Below, piece by piece: positions 36,877-48,900 of a stretch of DNA of 64,000 nucleotides. The DNA is from Daphnia carinata (Eukaryota; Arthropoda; Branchiopoda; Diplostraca; Daphniidae). A model generated the notes under the pieces. It ran no database searches and was not told where the DNA came from. It worked only from the letters and a program-made list of their open reading frames with translations. The stretch's first letter is position 1. Every line of letters starts with the position of its first letter. The position numbers and the translations under genes were made by a program. The stretch spans positions 5,246,679-5,310,678 of the forward strand of contig NC_081337.1 in NCBI RefSeq assembly GCF_022539665.2. The letters run 5' to 3'.

Positions 36877-39134
36877 AACTTCTCGATTCTTATTCCGTTC
36901 GTGTAAAGTAAACGACTCTCGTATTCCGATAGTCAATAAAAATTCAGCTCGTTTTCCTCTTTTCCCCCCTTCTTCGTGCGGGATATTTACGTCCGTTTGG
37001 TGTCACCCGATCTTATAATCATATTCAGAGTGCCATCTATACCCGGGCAAGAAACACATCAGCCGTCGGGAGAAGAAGAGTAGGGGGGGGGGGGTTAAAA
37101 AAAAATAAGAGCACAACAAATAACAAGTTTTGATGGTTCGTCTGTACATTAAGTTGACAAGTTTTCTCGTTGGCAGCCAAACTGCAAAGTGGGGATGCGG
37201 AGGGGGGGGGGGGGGGGATCAGGTGCTGCGCCCTTGGGTTATCCGATTCTTTTGGGCCCCACTTTTTGAAAATTTATTCCGGTCGTGAAAAAATGAACGC
37301 CATCTTTCTGCTGTTTTTTTTTGTGCGTGTGCGTGTTGTCGTAATTTTTGGGAAACGTGAGAGAGAGCCCAAGTTGATGACTTTGATACTTGATCGTAAT
37401 TTGAATGAAGACGAGCTCGGGTCTAATCATATGAAATGCGCGTACACAATCGAAATGATTTGCTCTCTATGGAATCGGCCGTCTTGACGACAACAGCATT
37501 AAGTGCCCCTGATTCGTGAAACTGTAACAATTACACAGCCGTTGCTCTCTCTTGTCTGATTTCCCCCTTTCAATCAAGATTAACGGTCGAAAGTCTTGCT
37601 AGGCCCTTAATAGATCGGCCCTACTTATAAAAGCTCATCACATTCGGCAATCGGGCACAATTTGATCCATGTGATAAGCTCCTTTTATGGAAGCATCACT
37701 CGAGCCCGCATCACTGCCAACAGAATGCAAATGGTCCGCCACAATAATCCGGGCTTTGCATGGGTGGCTGGTCTGATTCACGGCGTATTATTGTTATTGT
37801 ACATATGATTTAATGTATCAAAATGAAGCCGAAAAAAGAAAAAATGGGGAAATTATTATTTTTTTTAATACCGAGAAAGATTTTGTTGGCCGCCCGTCCT
37901 TGAGCATCGCGGGCGGTCAACGTGATGTTCTGGCTCGAGTCGAAAACGAGCGGCTGGCCTCGTTTCGAACTGATTTGTGACGTCATTAAAGAGTCGAGCA
38001 CCATGGCTTCGCCGTTCAGCTGGATCCCGCTGGGCGTGATTTTCATGTTGCCAATACCGTCCTGTTGTTCACGTTGTCCATCCAATCACAAGTTTTGCGT
38101 CACGAGCAGCAGGTGATGTGTTTTGTTTGTTTTTTTTTTCAAGCGAAAAAAGAGATGTAGGAAAATCAATTAGTTTATCGAAAATGTTTTTATGACACGC
38201 ACTGAAATTAGCTAAACAATTGAAACCCATCTCACGTCTCGTTATCGTTTGACACTTTCCAATCTACTTCAATTTTTTTTTGTGTGTGTAAGTTCGTGAC
38301 AAATAATTGAGAATGGGACAATTCTTTAGCCGATGGCAAGGAGCTGTTAGGCGGACGTAAATAAGCATTTTTCTTTGTTGTCATTATTATTATAGCACCC
38401 GAAAAGATCGAAGACGTCAGAGGTCGTTATTATAAGAAAACGAGGTGTGGGTGTAGGGGAGACGGTCGTCGCTCTGGACGACGACGGGACTAACAAAATC
38501 GTGATGGAACTTCCCGGTGACACCAAATAAAAACTTGATCTGAAGATTGGAAGGTGCAGCGAACAAAAGAGGGCTCGCAATTGTTGGCAAACGGTCGATA
38601 GTTGATGCCGGACATGGCAATTTGTGGAGGAGAAACGGGACGGGCAAGAGACGATACATTATGTAAGACGATCAAAGGGATTTTCGCGTACACAGGCATA
38701 GCTGGATACCCTATAAAATTGTTAGGCATTTACCAACGTTGTTCTCGGGCTCGCATTTTGGGGTATCGACATTCGTCCGTGGCTGGACGAAAGTTGAATT
38801 CATGTTTAACCAAGCCTTCAATTCTATTTCATTTTTCACGTGACACTCGGCTACATAGCATGATGTTAACTATTGTTTTCAACTCACTTTGTTCTTTCCT
38901 TTTATTCGCTATTCTTTTTTTTTTTTTTTTTACTTGTATGTTGATCTCTTAGTTGCTGGGCGACAGAAAAAATGTTGCCCGGTGGTTCGATTTGCACGTA
39001 GCACTGCGGTAAGAGTCACGGGCGATTGATTTAGTTTCGTGATCTATGAACGAAAAATCTGACCGAGCGCAGCTGATTGAATTCATCAGCATATCATGCC
39101 AGTGGTCCGTGTTTCGCTTACCGAACTAGCGCCC

Positions 39135-39181
<47 letters not shown>

Positions 39182-40505
39182 CGAATCAATAAGCCAATGG
39201 AGTACACCATCAAAGTGCTCACCACTGAGAGATGGAATCAACGTGTAATGAATGAAAACTCACTTGGCCATGTCGATTCATTGGCATTCCCTTTCTTTCT
39301 TTTTAAAAGTGCCACCATCTAGAAGCAACGCATTGCTTCAATGGGCATTGTCGCACCCCCTTCGCAAAAAACATTGCTGATATAGGATATTTTTAAATGC
39401 TTCTAGAATTGAATTTGCTCAGGTATTATGTTTGGTAGCTTACGTGCAACGAGAATGGGCGTGCGTCAAGACTCTTTCATCTGGCTTGTGACGTTTGAAT
39501 TGCGCATGTATTAAAAGTCGGACTGAGAGGATGACATCCTTAATGGATATTAACCAGTCAGAGAATAAAGTTTTTTTTTTTTTTTTTTTTTCCATTTCAA
39601 CCGATTTTCTGATGAAAGGTCATCGAGGAGGCATGCGAATTCGATAACATATTGAATATGTCTTTGTATACGTGCGCAATCCGTCCAGCATGAAACTCTC
39701 GCATAAGCCCACTAACTGGAAAAAGATATTCATCTCGTAGTGCACTGATGATTTATCTACGACGTTTCATCATTTCTCTTTTTTTTTTTTTTTTATTCTC
39801 TTGCTTTGGACTTATTTAGAGCAAAGGAATAAGTTAGTCTACAGATTGGATAGGTTTTTTTTTCTACGTGGGGAGAAAGGAAGAGGTTAGGATATGTATG
39901 CCTATCGTAAATTAAGGATATCATAGCTCTGGAAAGGGAGGTACAAAAAAAAAAACCCGAGTTATTCTGCCCTGATTTCCCAATGGTGTTTAAAAGACTT
40001 TAGCCATCGGATTGGCTCCATTATATACTGTGTACAGTGTAGGAGGGGAACGAAAGGTCATACTAAAGGTATTTATAGGCAGAAGGGGGGGGGGGAGAAG
40101 GGTAGGTTACGATCGTGATTTTGTGTGAAGGTTTGGCTCAGCTGGCATCTTAGTGGAAGAATCAGAGAGAATGTTGGTGTGATTTACCAGAGAGAACTGC
40201 ATGGAACGGAGTAGCCATAAAGTCAGCGACAGGTTGATGATGACGATGACGGTGAGGGTTAACAAAAGGCCGAATAGGGCGCGCCGACGCCAGCCTGTTA
40301 ACGTTAGGACGAGACGCGCTTGTTCCTGTTGCAGCTGTTGGCTCGACTGCGTCGGGTAACTGCCGCCACCGTGGCCCGTGTGACGCGACGATGGCAAGCC
40401 GGCCGATGAGGTTCGACCCAGCCAATCGGTTACGGCCGCCGAATGGCTTCTTCCAGGTCGGCTCCTTCTAGTCCCTGTTGTTCCATCGTCAGCATTCCAA
40501 CTCAT
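35412..40505 (-). CDS. Scgdelta: Gamma/delta-sarcoglycan
   Basis: Seven exons (40,188-40,505; 37,872-38,061; 36,300-36,419; 35,989-36,061; 35,785-35,908; 35,597-35,722; 35,412-35,492) give 343 residues with all phases consistent. It is a type II membrane protein: a cytosolic tail of about 75 residues, basic GWRRRA, one membrane span (about 76-99), then the extracellular sarcoglycan domain. Family landmarks are DGIGNMKITPSGIQLNGEA, FAANRKEVVVGADILRVSG, FEGSIQTPLVRAESGNDLRL, LQMQAPQGVALESQAGD and the C-terminal cysteine cluster VCVCSNGRLFLSPPHGLC ending in TIC. It belongs to the sarcoglycan part of the dystrophin-glycoprotein complex, which links the cytoskeleton to the matrix in muscle. The cytosolic tail is longer than in mammals. 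The last exon has an acceptor lying 27 bases downstream of a 26-base A tract, with hardly any pyrimidine tract. Confidence 0.95.
36121..36165. repeat. Near-perfect hairpin in a sarcoglycan intron
   Basis: Two 20-base arms (36,121-36,140 and 36,146-36,165) pair with about one mismatch around the loop CGTAT. The core arm is AAAAAGATGGTG and its complement. It lies in the intron between 36,062 and 36,299. It is shorter than a typical animal microRNA precursor and could be a miniature element remnant or a structured RNA. Confidence 0.7.
39137..39178. repeat. CA microsatellite
   Basis: About 21 uninterrupted CA units, in the first sarcoglycan coding intron. Confidence 0.95.
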
Positions 40506-42641
40506 TTTTCTTTTCCCTCAATTTTATAACCTAAATTTGAATTTTGAAAATATTTATGTATTAGCCAATAGGTGTCTCTTATTTAGTACATAGAAAATGG
40601 GAGCTAGTTACTATGTATGAACTTGTTTCAATTGAATACTAAACGCGCCGCCTACTGGCGCTTTTCTTCCTACTCGTTTTTGAATTTTGCTTGTTATTCA
40701 TGTTTCAATTGATTATCTGTAGCGACCCACGTTTGTTTCCTAGACGATTCGACCTTTTTAAAGTCAGTCGTTCCGCGTTCCTTTTGAATTGTTGACGATT
40801 GCGAGATAAGCGAGATGAGACATAGATATCGTGGGGAGGATAAGCTGCTCATCTTTCTCATTCTCTTGAATTGTTTTCGATGGTGAAATCCCCGTGAATA
40901 GCTTTCGGTTGTCAGGGCTAAATGGTCTAGGACTTTTAATCGCCACAGAGCCTCGTTTCTGCTGTCTAGAAGAAGAGAATTCTACAGAGACGAGTGGGGG
41001 GCTTGTTCAGGGACTTGATGAGCTACTTAAAATATGCACTTGAATATTTTGAATTCGCCTCTATCCCAATGTTTGTTGCTCAGATATCCTTTGCTTAAGA
41101 AACAAAAGTTTAAAAACGAATAATGCAAAACTGCGGGGTCTTATGTTTGCCAAACGTGGTGTGCACCTCTTGCGCAATCAGCTTCTAGGGCGCTTTTCGT
41201 GAAACAACTTAAATGCTATGATATTCAAAGGTGGTACTAAATTTTCCCTTTTCTGCGAACTCTCTACAAACTTGAAAGCGAACTGAAAATCTGTGTGCCA
41301 TTGCCCCGTGATAATACGAGGACTGCCAGTTTGCCGTGGCACAGAGAGAAAAGACGAGCAGATTGGTCTTTTCGCTTCCGTCTATTTTCAGCTTGAAATA
41401 GGCGGAGGTAACGCAACTGAGATGCAGATGGATCGGAATTTCAGATCGGTCCGATTGCGGTCCGTGTGTATTTACGGGCAGGCCTTTTTTTTTTCCTGAC
41501 AAATTCGAAGCCATTTCCAAATATACATTTTTGTAAAGATCCCGTTGGATATTTGACCTATACGATGTCATCATCCGTCATCACTTGAAAATGGCCGTCC
41601 GACACAGGGCCACTCCAGTAAATCCTCGTTCGGGACACTTACCTCTCTTTGATAGTAGACCAGCTGCCGAGATAGAGTCAAGTAGGCGATGATCCAACAA
41701 TCACGTTGTAAAAAAACCTTTGCTGAGGCTCGAAGCTTTTTGTTATACAATAGACGCACGCTGTCCATCAAACACGGCACAATCAACACTCGAGACTCAA
41801 TTAAAACAAGATTGTGTTTGCGGCCAGTCGGAATTTCACATCCGCGTCGGTGTCGTTGTTGTTTTTCACGGGGCTAAACTGGGTCTCGTCACGCGGCCGA
41901 CTAAGAGCGCGCACCGAGCGTCAGCCACAGAGAGAAATAGACATGCGAGTATTTCGTCCGTCCTCTTCTTGCTTCGTCGTTGTTGTGTATTTTTGTTGTT
42001 TGTTTCAACGGCTTCCAAGTTTAGATCCTACCGGCCGGCTGGCAGGGGTTTTTTCTTTCTTGTTCTTCTTCTTCTTCTTATTTTATTTTTTATTTTTTTT
42101 TCCGGTTTGCAAGCTAAAGAAAAACAAAGAAAGAGAAATGTGATGGCGGTGGGACGGTAAATATGCAAACACTGTGAGATAAGCAACTGCTGTTTTTCTG
42201 CCGTGTCGTACGCACGTCAACTTGAAAATGGCGCATTGGATACCCCGAATCGAGCAGTGTTTTTTTTATTTTGTTTTTAGTTTTATTTTTAAATGCGGTG
42301 CGAGTTTGAAAAAAAAAATGTTTTTTGTTTGACGGTGGCTCATTCGTTTCGGTACGTCTCTTTAACTCTGCCGCAAGCCATCAGCCGAGGCGAGGAATTT
42401 TCCTTATATTTTTTTTTTTTTTTCTTCTAAATTTGGACCAGGCACATCAAAAAGATGTGACGAACGCCTTCAAAACTATTCCCGTTCATCCTTTTTGGGG
42501 AATGTCGTGTAACGCACGTGCGGGAATACACAAACAAGACCACAGACACACACACACACACACAAAAAAGGGGAACGTCTTTTTTTTTTTTTTATAAAGA
42601 ACCCCTTTGCAATGTTTTTTTTAGGGTGTGGCGTGACTTAC

Positions 42642-42701
42642 CGGTTGGAAACCGATAGCACGACTGGGGTCTTGTCGGCGCGTACACGTCCAACTTATAT
42701 A
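42642..42701 (-). promoter_or_regulatory. Possible TATA promoter and short first exon upstream of sarcoglycan
   Basis: On the minus strand TATATAA occupies 42,695-42,701; a CCAGTC initiator-like site follows about 36 bases on, near 42,665; and a consensus donor (ACCG then GTAAGT) lies at 42,642. A second consensus donor (GAGAG then GTAAGT) at 41,643 and an acceptor near 40,531 could complete a spliced 5' untranslated region of sarcoglycan. The chain is plausible but unproven. Confidence 0.35.
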
Positions 42702-42818
42702 CGAAAGACGAGCGACTATCCGTAGTGGCACTGTGTTTCGTGCTAGATTTCGTGGCAATGTAGTAGCGCATGTATGTCTCGTAGAAGCTATGCTTAGGTG
42801 GGTGGAGTCGCTCGCTCT

Positions 42819-42856
<38 letters not shown>

Positions 42857-43149
42857 AATCAGGTATACAATTTTTGCTCGTAGCGGGGCGGACAGCCGTT
42901 TGCAGCAAAAGCTACATTTTCTCTATGTAGTTTTTGATATGTCTGGATGTCTTTATTTGCGTGTCTGCTACGTTATTCTCGACTTGCATGCGTGCAGATG
43001 TAAATCTGCGCTGATGGCTGTCCTTGTTTATTTACTTTTTTTTTTTTTTTTTTTATTTGTTTTGCTTCATTCATTTCCATGGATGGGATGAACTCGGAAA
43101 TCATTTATTATTCCCTGTTTATGTATATACTGTTGGAACTGGGCGGCCA

Positions 43150-43183
<34 letters not shown>

Positions 43184-45915
43184 AAAATTTCAACGTCATC
43201 GAGTTGTTTGTCACACACAATTCAAAATGCCGAGCAGCGAATGTAGGTGAAAGAGTATAACAACAAAGAGCTGACTGTTACAAAGTGCTCTTTATTTCAA
43301 GCAGCGGCTGTCGCTCATTTATCTTTCTGCTAGCGCCAACTGGTGCCTCTTGTTCGTTTTCTTTCCGACTGTCTCATCGCATTTCGAACGGACATTAATT
43401 TATTACGCCATCTCTTTTTCATCGCCTTCAGCCATTTCGCACTTTTGAATACGAGCGTTTGCCAAACATTTGAAGAAAAAAAAAAAAAAAAGGAAATGTT
43501 TGTTTATTATAAACTGGGCAGGATTCGATTATTATAGAGACTGGCGCGCCTCATCTATTGACACTTGAAAAGAAGGTCTCTTTTATGTACACATGGCATG
43601 TTTGCTCGTGTACTTTCTTCGCCGAATCCAAAGTCTTTTTTGATCAAACAGACACACACACACACACATGTAGAGGCGCTAATTTGACGCCCTGCCCTGC
43701 ACACACTGGACAGTTTGGACAGCAGGAGGGGCAAAGGAGTGAACGTGATGGTCTTTGGTCTCTCTCTGTGTGTATACATAGGCACGTTGGAGTATACACA
43801 GAACCTTCGGTCAGTGTGTATAGTAAATCCTAGATGATGTAATAAGCCCGGCGGGATTCGCTCCCGTTTTGTTTGCACGTTACAAATGGACAAAAGCTTT
43901 TCGTCTATGTGTAAGATGCAGTTCAAACATTTCAGCTTAAAAAAAAAAAAACCCAATCTGTTTCGCGTCGTCCCTTTACGTCCATCATTCGCTTTCAGTC
44001 TGCCAACATTTTTTGTTTGCACTTGGCCGCACTTGAAGTCCATCTAATTGGTTAATTGTGTTTTTGAAAAATGGATCGGCTAGTGCCCATCACTAAAAAC
44101 GAAATTTGCTTTGAATTGTGTCACATTGTGTTGACGAAAAGGCATCCCACGTTACAGGTGAAAAAAATACGATGAAACGTCACCTCACTCAACAAAAATG
44201 TGCGACGACTTTTTGTGCTGTGGTCCTTCTTTCATTGTGGACAAACCAGACCCATTTATCTTTAGCTCCTCCTTTCGTATGGTAATAACTCTTTTGTATG
44301 TGTGTGTGTGTGTGTGTAATCCTCTTTTCTTATAAATGTATTCACGAGTCCGGCGTGATGACGATTCACCGAAAAAAATTGAGTTTTTTTTGTTTTTTTT
44401 TCGAAAGCGGGTCGGTCTTTTTTATTTTATTTTATTCATATAGGACAACAATTTATCGCGAGCTTCCTAACCCGTAAAAAAACGCTAAAGACGTAAACAA
44501 AACAAAAGTTTTATGCCGCCTCAACAAACGGGAGAACTTCTCTGATCGATGGCCTATTTTTTTTTTTTTACATCTACGTCGTGCATTTGTAACAGCATAA
44601 ATATTTAAATGCTTTATCATTTCGGCTGTTTCAAGTAGACGAGCGTAGGTCCAATTTCGAAACGTTTATATGTGGCTAGGATCATTAATCAGGTGGCAAG
44701 GAATCGGAGGTAAAACTGCAATGCGCAGCGTACGAGATGTTGTGATTTTAAATGGGCCAGTCATCTAATGATTGCTTCGAGAGCTTTCCGTCGGTCAAGG
44801 AAAGTAAAGCGGTTCCCATTTTCAAAGTCTTATCGGCGAGCAGCAGGACCCTTCCCAACCGATTCACGAACGCATCCGAGAACGTTAGGGCGCATTTCCG
44901 TCGAGTCCATCATGTAAATCCGTATGAATATACGGTGGCGTGCTGCCTCTCTGTAAGTCATTTGAGTTTCGTATAACGATATGCAAAGACTGATGTCTTT
45001 TTTTTTTTTTTTTTTTACTGCATGACCCCGTATCCATTTAAATGTACGTGTTGTCAGCTCTCGTTTTCCGTTTGGGCGTGGCCTTGCGATTGAAAGCGAA
45101 TGCCATGATTTCCCCCTTTTTTTTCGCATTTGTATTTTGAATAAAAAGATGAGAACATAGCCGAAAAGGCTTTTGTTTCATCGATATGTAAATACTGTTC
45201 TGTACGTAGTGAAAAAAAAAAGGGGGGGGGGGTTTCCACTCGACTGGACGAAATTAAACGATGTCGTGACAACGTGTTCCTTCGGTTTGTTTCAATGCCC
45301 ATCCCCGGCGAAATTGAAATGATTTTCCATTCGTTTTTTTAATGTAAAGGAAAAGCTATAGTATCGTCATAAGCCAACAAGTCCAAACAAATTTATTGGT
45401 TATCCCTTTTCTCTGCTGAATGAATCAATGGGGCTAAAAAAAAAAAAAACGAACGATGAGATGATATACGAATATGTTAAAATACAGATGAAGCCATCCA
45501 AAAAATATTAGGCGTCCCACCTTTTTCTTCTTCTCGTTTCATACAGCCACACCCTTTTCGTGCTCCCATATATACGTGGACCCATTCATTGTACGTATAA
45601 GCTATTGTTCATCAAGATGGGATGCGTACATACACTCGAGGGTGGGAAACAAAACTAAAACAACAAAAGAAAAAAAATTTTTATTATTTTTTTTTTCCTT
45701 TTCAGGAAGGGCTTTTAGACTTTTTTTTTTTTTAAAGCACATAATAAGTCCTCGTTGACTCTGGCTCTAATTGCCATACGTTACGTCGATACCGTAATGT
45801 GGCAAACAAAAAAAAAAAAAAAAAAGAGTATGTCAAAATCCTACATGTTCATGAGGTGCATTCTTTGGGGGGCTTCAGTTCGACATTTAAAAAGAAAAAT
45901 GCTGCTCAGTTTGCT

Positions 45916-45946
<31 letters not shown>

Positions 45947-48900
45947 CGTAAAGCGATGGGTGAAACACACTCAATTGGTGTGATTCTCTTTCGCGTGAAA
46001 GACACAAGGAAAAATAGCCACTTGATGACGTCGATTCTGTGCCACGCATTAACGATGACATCTGCATGTTTGTTTACATTTGCGATCGTATCCGCCTCAT
46101 TTGCGTTTTGAAATGCCACGTGTTTAGTTTCATCGTTTCGCATCATTATCAAGTACTACGTAACTCGATTCCCCTGTACTATGCGATTGGCATTAAACAC
46201 AAATCGTACTGTAAGCTTTATTTTTTCATGCGCCAGTCGCCATCGATGATTCCGTTTGATTCAATCGTTTTGATGCTGCCGGCGTAGCGTCACTCGTTAA
46301 CTGATGCATCTCAGCTGTTGGTCCACTTATTGTCCCCAGATTGCGTTTGAAACAAGTACACAGCAATCGAATGGCCGTCATCAAAGGCTTTTCAATCCAA
46401 CTGTAATGCAGCCACTTGAATTTTTGGTTTTCAGAGTTTTGTGTGACGCATCTGCTGAAATTGAACAAGCGAAAACGTCTGAAATATTGGTTGGGAATTA
46501 GACGTGTCTGGGTCCCGCTGTTCTTCTAATTCACTTATGTGTGATATGGCGTGCCTGTCAACTTGAATGAAGTCGTCGACTCACTGAAAAAGTGGCCCCT
46601 CCAGGTTTTCGTTTGTTTTGTATCCTAGCGCGCTCAACTTGTTCCTCTTGCAATCTTCGGAGAATACGGGCGAGATGGCCGTTGGCAACCGCGATCGTTA
46701 GTTATATCTACGTACTCTTGGTTTATTCGCTTCTATTGTTTTCACGCAAGTATACACATGTAGCACACATACACAAAAAGAGAAACGAAGAATAACGAGC
46801 GCCCCCCTCCCGCCAAAAATAAAAGAGAAATGGCTGACTATGAGCAATGGTCAGCAGAGTCAATAACAATGGAATGAGGAAACTTTGCGAGCAATGTAGG
46901 CTACCCCCCCAATCCCGATGAATAAAGATAGCTGTGTGTCCATCTTCATAGAGCAGCCAGGAGCGCTGTTGTTCTTCTACCGAAACATTGTACTACAAAT
47001 CTTGATCGACAGGTTTCTCTATGAATAAAAAGGTGAGCACGCAACGATGGCCAAGGTTGTTACATCCCTGCATTCATTGTGACAAACATGAATAAAGCAA
47101 TATTTGCCATTTTTACGTGCTTCTCCGATACGAAATTGTGAATCCTTATCGGGGCTCTTCGTTTAAATGGCTGAGTTTTACGAAACTTTATGAGCCAGTC
47201 CTTCTTTTTTTTTTTTTTTTAAGCTTTGATGCGGAAACTGAAACGTCTTATCTTTCTGTGCGCCGTGCTCCATTAAACGGGGCCTCGTTTTGAAACATTG
47301 AAACAACTGCAAAGGGGCTTTTGCAATGATGGAATCTATCCATAAATGCGGAAGGGGACTACGTATGCGCTGTTAATGAAATCAGCTTTGGAAACAGAAA
47401 CAAGCAATGTTACTCAAGGGAATGTTAATTCCAATGCTTCATACGCGCCGTAGCATTAAACATGTTTCGGCTGTTGCTGCACGTAGACACGGCGGATTGG
47501 TTATTGTTGTTTCATTTCAAAGCGGATCAAGTGGGCATTTCGCCCGTTCACCGAGACAATCCTCTCAAATTGCAACAATACGAAACCTCGGAGACAATTC
47601 CACAGCCGTGAAAAAAAAAAAAAAAAGAAAATCTCTTGTTCTGTCTATCATGTCGTGTTCCGAGGGGGTGGGCGGACCCGCTTTGGGTGGAGTCCCGAAG
47701 AGCTTCCCGAACAACTGCCAACTTGCAGACCATTTTTTTTTTTTTTTAGTGTCATCGACAGGAGTTTGAAACTTTACATGAGAGTTCGAGAGATCTGTGA
47801 ATACGTCCTCATGACTTTGTTGATTGGTGTCCCAATTAAAGCGAGATTTTGATCATTAATTGGGAGTTTCCGTTATTGTTTTTCGATAGGTTATTTTCTT
47901 TTTTGGCACTTGCCGTGCGAGATGCTTTTTTTCGCTGAACTTAATTTCTCGTGAAAATCACGGCATTCACTTGTTTCATCGAAATATGCCGCCGTCGGTT
48001 AGAAACAAAGAGGCACATGATTGCTTTATGAATATCAAAAGAAAGAGATATGGCTTATTTTGAAAGACTTCATCTACAGTCTGTAGCCATCTTGGTTTGG
48101 GTTTTTTTTGTTTTTGTTTTTGCGACATAAGAAGGGGGGTGGGGATTTCACGAGCGCATTGTTGTTGACACATCTGAAAGCGGAGACGTACTGTTAAAGG
48201 GCCTCTATGTATTTTGGGTCGTGAAGAACGACAAGGAGCTGATCCCCTCTTTTTCGCTTTTTACTTTGCACACACACGCAGAGTGATTGAGAGATTCAAT
48301 AGTAGGGCCATATATCTCGTGTTGATATTAGGGTAAGTGTGCATGAAAAAAAAAAAAGGGGCACGTTTGAGCTTACACCATTTGCGAGCGTGTTTGTTTA
48401 CTTCAGAAAGAATAACAGAGCGAAAGACAGCGGCGCATCACGACGCCCTACATTGATTTTTTTTCCCCTCCCGTTTAAATATGTTATACCTTAACCCGGA
48501 ATAAAGAAGAAAATTTTTCGAAATGTCGTTTGCTTTTCACGAATTCTAATGAATTTTTATTTATTTATTAGGCGTCAAGCGAAGGCAAAAATCTGTCGAC
48601 AGTCTTGATGAGAATCACGATCTTCTTTACGTGTGTAGCGGGCACGTTGATGTGTGTAGGTCGTAATGTACTCTCTCTCGAATGATCAGACTTGGCTTTG
48701 TAGAGGACGGGACTTGTATAGAAAGAGATGTAATAATGGATGAGCGAACATGACCAAATGCAGCGGCACGAAGACTATTAGCCCAGGCGGCGTGTACCGT
48801 CACGCCAATCACATGCGACAGTGACACGGATCCTGTGGCATCTTGCACGCGCTCATACCGGGCAATAGCTAAGGGCTCCACGCATCTCCAGAGGTCGCCA

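Noticed and set aside
42592-43091. Open frames through the TG microsatellite
   Set aside because: Thr-His or Cys-Val repeats are direct translations of the dinucleotide repeat.
43555-44043. 162-codon minus-strand open frame
   Set aside because: Includes a CA-repeat-encoded Cys-Val stretch and a poly-A-encoded Phe run; no family match or signal.
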